A DNA stretch of 64,000 nt, from contig VZSF01004788.1 of the NCBI GenBank assembly GCA_013398295.1, positions 66,067-130,066 of the forward strand. The letters run 5' to 3'. Shown piece after piece: positions 21,606 through 32,319 of this stretch. The notes under the pieces are model-generated. The model was not told the origin of the DNA, searched no databases, and saw only the letters and a program-made list of their open reading frames with translations. Position 1 is the stretch's first letter, and each line of letters begins with the position of its first letter. The position numbers and the translations under genes are program-made. Origin of the DNA: Chionis minor. Lineage: Eukaryota > Chordata > Aves > Charadriiformes > Chionididae.

Positions 21606-24600
21606 TCTTTTACCATTTTATTGCCATAATTCCATTTGCCACCCAGTATTCCCCAGATCTTTGAGAAATTTAGGTCTTAAGTCTTACATACTCTATGAAA
21701 TACACCACCTCTTACTGGATTGAATTGTTTCACTAGAAACGCATCTGAGGATTTGGTAAAGGCTGTGATTTTGGTTCGGCGTGGTTTCTGCAGCAGGGTG
21801 CTACGACTTCGTGGAACAATATTACTAACTAATGTGTTAGAAGAAGACAGGAGGCCGGGAAAGTTCTGCAGAGCTTGTGACGCAGAGCCTTTCCCTCCGC
21901 CAAACAGGAGTGTTCCCAGGCAAACCCATCAAAGACTTCGCCCCAGGTTTCCTGCTCTCCCATCTGCCAGTAAATATTATTCAGGCAAAATATTGAAGCT
22001 CCTTATTTTTATTTTATCAGCCAAATTTTGGCACCTAGAAATTAAACTACATTTGAAAATATCCTTCATCATCTTTCCCTGTGATTTTGATTAAGTGATG
22101 ACTGGTTTATCTGAAGTGTTGCCTGGGACATTAATCTTTCTATGACTGCGTGATGAGTGCAACTTTATTTGGCTAATGTTATTTTTCAGTCCATCTTTGG
22201 TATATTTTTCTCTGGGATTGCTGTGCATTTACTACTTTTTTTTTTCCCCCCTTGTTCATAATAAGAATTATTTCCAAGAGAGCGCTACAGATTTATATAA
22301 AACTCATGACCATCTGTGCAAGTTTGTGAAATTAATGTGATCCTCTGGTTTGTACTTTCAAGGAGATACTTATCCTTTGCCAAATAAGAGGAGTTTTATA
22401 GGGTTTTAAATGGCCTGTTGAAAGGTTTACTTAAGGTATTGAACTTTCCATGGGACTGTAAATGATCACTCCTTAATGTTACGGCTTATTTGACTTTAAG
22501 CAGTTTTATCAATAACCTGATCACTTTTTCTTTGTCATCTACTTTTATTTCTCCTTTAGTCTAGTTCCTTATTTTGGGGGCATTAACTATGTAATAAGGA
22601 TGGAGTCAGTTTAATTGCCTCCAGCCAGCTTTTTAAATTGTCTCACGATCGCAATATCTGAGTGCCTGTTTGAAACAATTAATTGGTGACAAGTCAGGCA
22701 GGGAGGGTAGTGGCAAAACCCAAATTACAGACGAATTTGTTTTTAATTTAAAGACTCACTGTGCTTCAATGGCCACATTGATCTGCTACCTTAATGTACA
22801 ACGAAATATGAACAATCTTAATTATCTAGTTGCAGAACGTTTTGATATTTAGAAAATGCAGTACTTTATAACAAACCTTTAAGGAGGAAACACAAAACTC
22901 CCTGATACTAATGGTCTTTAAAGTATAGCTGGAAATAAATTAATTATCCACTTCAGTATATTGATACGTGTTTAGATATTTATTATCAATACTGCCTTGA
23001 CTACTTTGAGCTATTGATAAACATTGCATTTATGTTTACATTTCATTGAAGAGGAACGTTCTTGTTGCTGAAGTTCATTTGCCATTGATTGCGCAAGATG
23101 CTTCTTTTGCACAGTCTTCATCTGGTAGTTGACTATCTCAATTAACTGGTTTAAATGGTTTTCTGGTTCCGCTTTCCCTCAGGTATCCTCACGATAATTC
23201 GCATTTATCTCTCTGCTCCTGTTCTGTGCAATCTACTAGAAAGCCTGCCAGTACCAAATATTCAGCTCTATCTCTTTTATGATGCTCAGCTTTCAAAGAC
23301 GTGTCAAATTAAGTGTTACTCCAAACTGCTGAAGAGTTTTCTTCAATTAATGGAGGAAAAAAAAGAAAGAAAGGAAAGAGGCTATCTTTAAAGAACAGAT
23401 ACATTCTCAGAGAAATTAAATATTGCCTGTAACGCTCTGAATTCCTTGGCAGGTTTGTATGTTGTGCACTTGGGGAAGAAACATTTATTTAAAGTTCTGT
23501 GAGGTAAACAACCCATTTTAGCCTGGAAAAAGAATAGCAGGAAATAAACAATCATGAGCAAAGTCTGTCTAAACTACTGCTTCATGCCAGTAACCTGAAA
23601 AGTGCAGAACCTGTGCTGATAATTCAGTCAAAACAGCCAGGTCCTCGGTCATCGCGGGGAACGCAAGGGTAGATTTCAATCACTGCTCAAGAGGCTGGAT
23701 TGCTAAAACTGCTTTGAAGGTCTCTTGTGATCTTCTGCTGAGAGGTTGAGGATCAAAACTGCAGTAAAGTTAAGAAGTAAAAGGAAAAAAGGAGCAAAAC
23801 CTGAAAAGAATAGATTCAGAGGCTTTGACTTCAGGTATTTTTTCAGATTTTGCTTTACAAGAATGTTTTAAAAAATAGTGTTCAGTGGTCAAAGACCAGC
23901 TGAAATCAGTCTGCCTATCCCAAAATGAAAAGGAAGATGTAGAAGGCAAATTTTGGGCTGCTGATTTTGAATATGCAGCCATGATCTCTAGAGCGATGTT
24001 AGGAGATGTTGTATTTAGAAAATGGCTTTGGTGATCTCACGTTACCCACGATTCTGAACGCCAAAAGCTTTTGGTTATTCTGAAGGTGCTGCAGTTTCTT
24101 GTGTGAGCTAGTCAGGTTGTCCAATTAAAAGGTGATTTCTTGCTGTTCAATGTGTCTGTTGGTATAATTTTTTCATCACAATTAGGCATTCACAATGGCA
24201 ATCAGTTGATTTGAATTTTATAGCGCTGGCAGTGTCATGACTGTCTCCGAGACAAACTTTTCCCTCTAATTCCTCCTCCAGTATGAGAACCCCTCATATT
24301 AGCTCTGAATTCTTTCCAAAATAGCGGGATATAACGCATTGACTTTACTGCAGTGCACTTAATACAACAAATCAGGAGCAACAGTTAATGAAAATGTACT
24401 GTAAGGTACGTAACTATATGAAAAAAATATGATGGGGTATTTTTAGATCTATAAACTAATTACTGTAATTTCACTTTCTCTATGCTATCTCTTCTTCCCA
24501 GCCAGGGTGATGATCTGTCTTATCACTACAGTGCCTCTACTAAATCTTTTGAAATGTCAAAAGAGAACTAATATTTACATCAGAATAATAACTACAATTA

Positions 24601-25033
24601 CTTACCCACTTCCGATTCATTTGGAGTCAATTATTCTTTAGTACTAAGAGAAATAGAGCCTTACTGTAATACTGGAATGAGTTTAATTAATCCTTTTTCA
24701 CGTACAGCAGGCTGATAAATGAAATTCAGCCTGTAATTTAAGACCTTGGGGAAATAGTATGATATTAAGGGTGCTTTGAGTGATTGACAGTTTAATTTAT
24801 TACAAAGAGCAGTAGTCTGTCTTACCTTGGAGTTCATTGCAGTTTTGCAATTAACGATTTCAACCGGGGAGATCATCATTCTAGGAAGACTTTCCAAACA
24901 AAAATTTTATGGGCTTCTTGGTGTCACCTATCAATTACTACACACTTGTAACCCTTTATTCTGTAAAAATGACTGATAAAGAATGCAATGTGTAATACCA
25001 GAAGAGGTGCTGAAAAGTTCGTAGGAGCCGGAG

Positions 25034-25082
25034 AATATGATATATTTGTCTAGTAGAATTTCCCACAAGTTGATATCATATT
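25034..25082. repeat. 10-bp inverted repeat with 29-base spacer
   Basis: AATATGATAT at 25034-25043 is exactly complementary to ATATCATATT at 25073-25082. AT-rich arms in AT-rich DNA, so chance is likely. Confidence 0.5.
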
Positions 25083-25810
25083 TTCATCAGGAAGGAGAAA
25101 GGGTAATTGGATTTAAATGTCAAGATGTTCCTTCTGTAGGTTTGAAGTCACACATCTATTTTCTCAGCTACAGTTTTTGCTTGTGATTATGAAAACTGCA
25201 CCCACTTGTCACTGCGGATGACAGTCAAGAATTCTCTAGGAGTGAGTTAAATGCTGAACCATAACCCGAAGGTTTGACACAAGCAACGTAACACCACGGC
25301 TACAGATGAGAAATAAATGGTCCCATTGGATTTGGTAGATGGTAAGTGAAATAGTGATTTTTACTAAGAAGCAACCCAGATAAAGCTAAGAAAGATTAAT
25401 CCAGCGATAGATTTCTAATTAATTCAGGAAAATGCAGATTTAAATGTCCAAGAGGTGAGGACAGAGTGCCCTATAGCAGGAAAACACCAGCAGCTTTGTT
25501 TTCCCATCCCCAGCATTTCTTTAGATGTTTAGAAGCAAATGGAACGAAACATTCCTAGAATGTCAGTTATTGCCCTAGATTGGCACTTGTGGGGCTGTTT
25601 AAAACAGTAACAGAAAGGGTTTTTAATAAATGATGTAGAAATGTGCAGATAGCTCCTCAGACAAGTCCCTCGGCAGCAATTCTGTTCCAGGCGTTTGACC
25701 TTTACTGCTGCTCAGTAGGTGTGGGCTTCTCCCGGCTCCCGCTGAACTCAAAAACAGCTTAAGCAGCACAGCTAATGCTAATTACCAGTTAGGAAAGTTG
25801 GGTAAGTAAG

Positions 25811-28690
25811 AACTGTCATCTTCCTTCAGTGCCTGCGCTGGGAAAGGGTGCCTGCACTACACCTTGTTTTTTCTAGAATCTCTTTAAATTGGAGGAGAAC
25901 CGAGGGGGTTTCTCTCCCGTGGCTGAGGTACAAGAAGAGCCGCCATAAAGGCCGTCTTCTGCCAGTGTTGGGTTCCCATTCCTGTTGTCCTGTTGTGTGC
26001 CGCGTTCGGCTGTAGCTGATGACCCGCGTACCAAGACTTCTTGTGAATACGGACAGCGTCATTCCGGTTATGCGCCTGCATGCGCTGTTTGTTACAGCAA
26101 TGCTAAATAGGCTCGAAATAGACTTGTCTTACCAGAACTCTGTTTTACAAGAAGTGTTCTCTGTATATTTTTTCATTTTTCCCTCTTATAGCTCAGGGTT
26201 TTTAAGAGGGTGCTTGTAATGCTTTAGGAAATGCACAGCTCCTGGATGCTGCTTGATGCTGAGGTAATTTTTGTGCATCTCCGTCATTCTGTGCGCTCTC
26301 TTTTGAATATGCAGTGTTTTTGCTGTCTCTTATTCTCTTCTTCCCCCCCCCCCCTATTCTGGACGGGTATCCCAAAGACCCAGCAGCTGGTTTACTTGGA
26401 GCGTGTTGGTGTGTAAGAGGGTACCATGGTTCCCCAAGGGAAGAGCGCCGAGCATGTGGGAAAGGACGAGGGATCTGTGCCTGCCGGGGGGGGCAGGTCA
26501 GGGGAATTCATAACGGAGAGGGAGCCCGAGAGGGGGGAAGTCGCCTTAACTAGTCCAAGAGGAGGGAGAAGCCTGATAAAGCCAGGGAAAAGCAGCCCTG
26601 GCCACCAGAATTCAGTATGGCTCTAGTCTCGGTTTTCTAATTGGTTTCTGACCGATTCCTACCTCTGCTTTATTAAGTGAACAGCATTTAGGAAGCTGGT
26701 GGTGGTGGCAGAGCTCAGAAACCTTGTTCCAAACCGCGTGGTGTATCTGCGACAGCTCCCTGGCGGTCAGTGCAATCTCCAGGAGGTCCTCCATGGACCT
26801 GAGTTGTCCACTGGCAGAAGAGCTGGGCTTAGAGACTGCATTTGGGGTAAAGACCTCAGCCTCCGCTCGGACGCTGGTGGCCAAACCCCGTGGCACAGCA
26901 CTAAAGACAGAAAACAGCAGTTACTGATGCAAAACAAGTGGATGCTGTGGAGCTTGCTCAGAGCTGTGAAACCGTAACCCCTACACTGCTGTTCCGAAGG
27001 AGTTCCTCTAGCTGAGTGCAGGAAAAACATCTGTTCCCTCAGCGGTGGAGACCTGCTCTTTCCCTAGCGGCTGCAGCCCAGCGGTTTGTGTAAAGTTTTC
27101 CTTGCTTCCTGCATGTGGGACAGTTCAGTGAAAAGGTGGGAGAGCGGGAGCGCTGTCGGGGGCCGGGGCTGCTTTGCAAGTCTCCTTGTGGAGAAGAGGA
27201 GAGAGAAGTTTTGAGGTTCTACTCTTTGGTGCAGCGGGGACTTAAGAGGTGTCTGGAGAGTTTCTGCCCTTCCTCCTCCGCTCGCTCTCCAGCTGCTGCC
27301 CTGTGGAGGCACCACAGCTGCTCTGCCAGAAACTCTAATTTGACAGTTACAAATTCCTAAATAACTTGAAGTTTCTGAGTTACTTAATGAAACCAATTCA
27401 TAAGAGATACCGGGGCTGGGAGCAAGAGCTATCATCAAATAACCCGCTGCTGTTGACACTACTTGTGCTAGCGCTGCCTTACGCCTTCACGGTGCCTCCC
27501 AGTTCCAGCCTCCTTGGTAATGAGATGCATTTGGCATCACTAGAATCCAGTGCGTGGACAGTAATAACCAGATGACACATTGCCTGTGGCAGGGTAAGGC
27601 TGTGGCCATAGCTATTACCAAAGACACAAGTGCAAATCCCAGTTCTTACAAACGCCTCTAAATGAGCTTTATCTGTTCATCGTAAGTATGGCCTCCTGGC
27701 AGATAATGGATAACCAGTAGATTTTAGTCATATTTATCGAAGGATGAAAAACTACTACCCTTTTTTGTACATTTTTACCAGTATATGTGGATTACAGCAA
27801 CTAAATTAAAAAATATTACTTCAGTTTTTTTAATTTTACCGTCACTGCATATCACCACTTTACAGTCCCAAATATACCATTACTCACTGGTCTGTTATTT
27901 AAATAGTTTTTTTATACCTGCCCATGGATATCGAGATAAATTGTTGCTTGTACATTTAACTGAATTCCTAGTTGGATGGAAGCTTCAGGGTGTGGCGTTT
28001 TCTTGCTGGTTTGGGCTTTTTGTGTTTTGTTTTTATTTTGCTTTGCTTTTCAAATCTGTGTACGCCAAAGAAATGAAACCTCTCCTTTTCCATCAGCTTG
28101 GACCGACGAGTGTAGCTGGTAGGGCTCCCTCTGTACGTCGCCGTGCTGTTCAGGACTGTATATCACATGGACTTAACCCGCTCCCTGAAGCTGTTCTTTA
28201 AATTCCACCAGTTCTATGCAGGAGATACCAATTACTGGTGGGGCCTGACTCGTCATTGGCCCTGTGCAGTTTGATACTGGGACACCCAGTAGGTGTGATG
28301 GAGTTACACCTGCATCCATCGTTATTTCTGTGGTATTCAGTTAAGAAGGAATATCAGGAGTTAAGGTTTTTAGGAACAACCATCCAGTTTACGTTGACTT
28401 GGAGCTGTTGAATGCTCATCCACTCATGAAAGGCACGAGGAGATCCTGTGGGTTCCTGTTTGCCATGGCATTCCTTTCTCCAGACAGAGCTAAGCACCGT
28501 CTCTTCACGCGGCTGGGCAGGACAGACGGCGGGACGTCGTGTGGGAAAGGTGCCGCGTGGGACGGGAGCTCCTGGAGCCCTCGGGGAGGCTGTGGTCCAC
28601 CCACGGACACAGGCACAGCCCGCTCACCGCGGGGAGAGGAGCAGGGAGCCAAAGGCATCGGGAGAATTAATCAGACGCTATTTTTAAAGC
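25811..28690. other. Non-coding stretch, no gene recognised
   Basis: Mixed DNA with GC-richer patches at 26430-26600, 26700-26890, 27130-27320 and 28500-28660. A 138-codon ATG frame at 27785-28201 includes a hydrophobic phenylalanine-rich stretch that comes from T-rich DNA and is probably fortuitous. No RNA gene or repeat family recognised. Confidence 0.5.
26343..26354. repeat. C12 homopolymer
   Basis: Twelve consecutive C residues inside a pyrimidine tract. Likely to vary in length between individuals and to be error-prone in sequencing. Confidence 0.9.
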
Positions 28691-28707
28691 TGTAGGATCT
28701 TACTAGG

Positions 28708-28732
28708 TTTTTTTTTTTTCTTTTTTTTTTTT
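28708..28732. repeat. T-rich tract (T12-C-T12)
   Basis: Two runs of twelve T separated by one C, followed by CCCCAG. The arrangement resembles the polypyrimidine tract and AG of a 3' splice site on the plus strand, but no open exon-like segment with a good donor follows. Confidence 0.85.
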
Positions 28733-28954
28733 CCCCAGTACATGCAGATTGCAAAAAGGGGCTTGCGAGGCCCGGGGAGGAGGTCCACGAGGTCCTCCCT
28801 CTTTGATACGGCCTTAATTTCAGAAAGCTTTGTAAAGGGTCACATGGCAGGCCTAGAGGCAAGCTGCAATCTTGTATGTATAAAAGGCTTTTTAGGCTTG
28901 AAAAGCTGAGAACAGCAGCTCTTGAGATGATGAGGTATGCCTCCACGATGCCCG

Positions 28955-29400
28955 ACAGATGTCTACCTAACCTGTGCCTCTAAAGAATTGTAGGGTTTCC
29001 ATAACCTCTCTTAACTCTTTCCATAACTCTCTCAGCTGCTTGTTCCATTATAATTACCTTTTGATGTATAGAGGTTTTCCCAGTCTAAGTCCTTTTCACT
29101 GAAAATTAAGCCAATTATGTCTTGTCCTCTCCCCAGCAGACACAGAGAATAATTCATCAAACTCCCTCTTAGTAAGAGCCTTTTACATTAAGACGATTCA
29201 TCTCATGTCCTCTTCTGATCCTCTCTTTCCTTCATGAAAAGAAAGAGGAAAAAGCTGAAACTTTAAATTTTCCTCTGCTTTTTCCAAAGCCTTTAGCATT
29301 CCTACCAACTTCCTGGAAACTCCCTGTTGTGATCTTGCCCTGTCAGGGTGTGCCCAGAAGCCAAGAAGATCAACTTCTCTCAGGACTCCAGATCTTTAGG
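28955..29400 (-). mobile_element. Ancient CR1 (CR1/L3-type) LINE fragment
   Basis: On the plus strand this matches the complement of an old CR1 through a long run of diagnostic blocks: GTCTACCTAACCTG near 28961, then ATTAAGCCAATTATGTCTTG, TCCTCTCCCCAGCAGACAC, GAGCCTTTTACATTAAGAC, TCATGTCCTC, a GCCTTTAGCATTCC block near 29290, and GTGTGCCCAGAAG near 29348. These follow the order expected across the 3' part of ORF2. Divergence and small indels are heavy throughout and no frame stays open, so this insertion is far older than the other CR1 copies here and probably predates modern birds. Confidence 0.75.
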
Positions 29401-30055
29401 GTCTGGTCGCAGCCATCGGTCACCAAGACAAGAGTCTCGGGAGCGTCTTGTGTGTTTGCTCAGGTCTGGGGGCGTCTCATCCCCTTGGAGCCCCTGTTGA
29501 ACACTTCCTTAGCTAAACGTAAAAATTCCTGAATTGGGATAATCTTTAGCTGGTCTTTACAAGAATACCTTACTGTGAAATTTCGGTTTGGAGGGGTTTG
29601 GTTTGGTTTGGTTTTTAAAGTTCATTCCCTCTCTGTTTTATAAAGTGCTCAGGGACAGAAAATGCAACAAGCTGAGTACAGGAATAGTGTTGAGGAACAA
29701 AGGAAATTCCCCCAAAGTACATTTTTGCGCAGGGGCAGGTAGAAAATATTCTTGTTCTCTGTCATGGCTTTTTTCTGCTCTCGGTAACAATCAAGTGCCA
29801 GTGGTGGGCTCGATGTGCCATGTGATATGTAGATGTTCTACATGATCAATAATTTATGAAGCTGGCAATTCTTAAATGATTAAATTTTCACCAACGAGAG
29901 CAGGTTCCTTCTCTGCTCTTGTAGTTACTATCCCACTCAATAGTTACATATCAACAAATGCTGGAATAAATATTTCAAAACATTTATTTTAATTGTTGTG
30001 ACCCCTGTTTTGACAGGCGACCTTCTATTAACACTGGGGCTGTACAAAGAGCATT

Positions 30056-30074
30056 CCATCATCAGTGATGATGG
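30056..30074. repeat. Perfect 9-bp palindrome around one central base
   Basis: CCATCATCA and TGATGATGG flank a single G. The halves carry TGAT/ATCA words of the kind bound by PBX/MEIS-type homeodomain proteins, but chance is a reasonable explanation. Confidence 0.5.
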
Positions 30075-30640
30075 CTTGCTCTAATTCCCAAGTGACCAAA
30101 CTATTCTCTGTGCTGTGACATAATTTGTTTAAATTATGGAGATAATGGTTTACCTGAAGAGAATCACATTAAGTAATGGGGCAGACTGTTATAAAATCCC
30201 ACCAATGAGGTAGAAATTCAGTATGGTCATGAGGGTACTTGAGATGACTGTTTTCTAGAGCACTGCTGATGTCCGTCCCAAACTAAAGGCGAGATTTGGC
30301 TGCATCTTTATACTTGTCCACGGTTGTCATGTTATGTTGGAAGCGTGATTTTCAAAAACTTGAAGTGTCCACATGGCTGGTTTTACAAGATGCTAGGGAA
30401 AATCTGGTTTATGTCTTTGTCCCAGTTCTATCAAATATTTTAAATAAAAATCTCCAGCTTGCAGAGGCTGTCCAGCTTCTAATTTCTGAAGAAATGAATT
30501 TAAATAAGAATTTAATTGCTGAAGAAAAATGTTACCAATTATGCAAAGGAGAGGAAAATGAAATACGACTTATTTTTTATGCAGGAAGGAAACTTACTAC
30601 GCTATTCTGCAATAATTTAATCTGTAGGAGCTGCTTTGAA

Positions 30641-30785
30641 GTCGCGCACGACGGAGCGGGGCTAAGGGTGACCGTAGTTCCCGGCAGCGAGCGCTGAGGC
30701 CCCCCGGGACCCGCAGGTCAGCACGGCGCCTCCCTGCCCCTCCGGGACCCCTCGGAAGCGCCTCCCGCCTTCGGCAGCGTCAGCT
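30641..30785. promoter_or_regulatory. Short, dense CpG cluster
   Basis: I count 19 CpG dinucleotides in about 140 bp (30641-30780), starting abruptly after AT-rich DNA. Too short for a classical CpG island, but the retention of CpG suggests low germline methylation. No repeat family explains it. Confidence 0.4.
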
Positions 30786-32201
30786 TGCTACTGGCTCAAG
30801 GCCCTGCCCACAGCAAAGTACGAACGGCAAAGACAACGTCTTGTTCAAGGCTGCGACCGAGTGGAAGGTGAATCCCAGGCAGCGGCAAAACCCCGGGGCT
30901 GAATGTTGCGGCTGGAGGCACGGCTGCCATTGCCTTGCTCTCACCTGTTTGCTCCCAGTCAGTCACCAGTGGGGTTTCTGCTGATCAACCTCTCTTGTCC
31001 CAAGCCCTTAAAATAAGCCTTGGTTTTTGCAGCGCCCGTGGAGGGTCACGTTCCCACACGGCCTTTCTGTCCTGCAGCCTCGCGCAGAGCCATGCCGGAG
31101 CGTTGCCCTTGGCATTGCTCGCCTGGGGACTCTGCAGGGCGAGAATGAGCCCGGAGTTGGGACCAGGAACTAAACAAATAGCAATGAAATGAATATTGAA
31201 TTTACATTTCAGCCACCTGGTTTTAATTTTGAGCTTTAGGGCCGCTGTCTGAGTAGTTACACTGAATTTGTGACTCACTGTTCTTGCCCGTTGCCCTCCT
31301 AGCACTTGGGCTTGGTTTGCCACAGCCTCAGCCCAGTTTCTCTAATTTGCCCTTATTATATTGGCTGGGTCCTTAATTAGAAACAGCCGGGGCAGCCTGC
31401 TCCTCTTGCTGGCTCCCTCTGAGAGCTGGGAGACCCATCGCTTTCCCCTTTCCAGCTGGGACGGAGCAGAAGAGCCCCCCGGCGCAGCCGGCCTCGGGCT
31501 GTGTGTTCACGGAGCTCCCTGGAATCTCCGCAGCCGTGATCACGAAGCGCTGCGCAGTTATTTCTTTTACCTCTAAACTAAGGTAATTGTGGGGGTGGAT
31601 TTATGGGGAGGTTTAGTTATATCAGATGGCAGTTTTCGTTTGTTTGTTTTGTGGGACGATTCCGAAAGCTGGGGAACTGTGGATAATAAAACGATTTCTT
31701 GCTGCAAGTGAGGATCGTTAGGATGCCTAATCTCTTATTAGGAAGCAGGATAAGTCTATGGATGAGTTTGCTTGTTGCAGAAATGTAAGGTAACAAAGGT
31801 TGAGATTGAATTTGTTTCTGAACTCTTTGCGAAAATATTATGGTTTACATCCAGCCTCCTTTAGCAACAGTACATTTACCATTGTGAGACAAAAGGATAT
31901 TGAGGTAATATAATACCCAGGTTTTCTTATCGCAGATTTGAATGTATCAGTTACACCCTGTGTTTTCAGCTAGGTCTGTTGTCACTGACTAGATATAAAG
32001 CGGAAAATCGGTTTGGGTAAGGGAAGATATTTTCCTTTGTAAAATTCTGCCTAGTATCGGGAGGATTTGAAATATTTTTCCCTCCGCTTCACAGGAGATC
32101 CCCTTTGGGAAGCGGGCGTGCGGTGCCGTGTGCCCGGGTTATGGTGGTTTCCCGGGTTCCCCATTTCAGCTGAGCTGCTGGCGCTGCCTTTGCACAATGG
32201 G

Positions 32202-32319
32202 GAGTTGCAACTTATTGCTGCAAGAATCCTTACGGAGATTCCCAGCGCTCCGGGGCGGGTGAGTTGTAACTTACTTTCTGCAAGAATCCCTTTGGAGATT
32301 CCCAGCACTCCGGGGCGGG
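32202..32319. repeat. Tandem duplication of a 60-bp unit
   Basis: Copy 1 spans 32202-32260 and copy 2 spans 32261-32319. Both contain TGCAAGAATCC, GGAGATTCCCAGC and CTCCGGGGCGGG in the same order, with a few substitutions and a one-base length change near 32214. The divergence shows it is not very recent. Parallel peptide-like repeats in overlapping frames on both strands come from this duplication and do not indicate a gene. Confidence 0.9.

Larger units (their letters stand above)
20891..25810. other. AT-rich, repeat-poor segment; possible conserved regulatory DNA
   Basis: Nearly 5 kb with no clear repeat and few CpGs apart from a short stretch near 21360-21430. The only repeat candidate is a weak ancient CR1 fragment near 21555. 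Homeodomain-type TAATTA/ATTA words are dense, an ATGCAAAT octamer lies at 21098-21105 and a SOX-type ACAATGG occurs near 24193. Segments at about 22550-23160 and 24150-24350 have the look of vertebrate conserved non-coding elements, but the AT content alone yields many such words. No frame here exceeds about 124 codons and none is recognisable. Regulatory function is inference from absence of repeats. Confidence 0.35.
29401..32201. other. Non-coding stretch, no gene recognised
   Basis: Mostly AT-rich with the CpG cluster at 30641-30785. A plus-strand frame of 133 codons at 30296-30697 begins at TTG and its ATG-initiated portion is shorter; no domain recognised. A GGTTT repeat of about four units lies near 29598-29616. 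No RNA gene seen. Confidence 0.5.

Noticed and set aside
26486..26537. Four G runs (8, 4, 3 and 6 G) as a possible G-quadruplex
   Set aside because: The loops between runs are about 7, 15 and 9 bases, too long for a confident call.
27785..28201. 138-codon ATG frame with a hydrophobic phenylalanine-rich segment
   Set aside because: The hydrophobic stretch follows from T-rich DNA; no recognisable family, no good splice or promoter context.
28708..28760. Long T-rich tract followed by CCCCAG as a possible 3' splice site
   Set aside because: No open exon-like segment with a convincing donor follows; T tracts are common here.
30296..30697. 133-codon plus-strand open frame
   Set aside because: Starts at TTG and ends in a CpG cluster; no domain recognised. 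Chance open frame is the simplest explanation.
31590..31625. GGGGAGGTTTAGTTATATC resembling the start of the CR1 3' region
   Set aside because: The match stops after about 15 bases and no later CR1 block follows.
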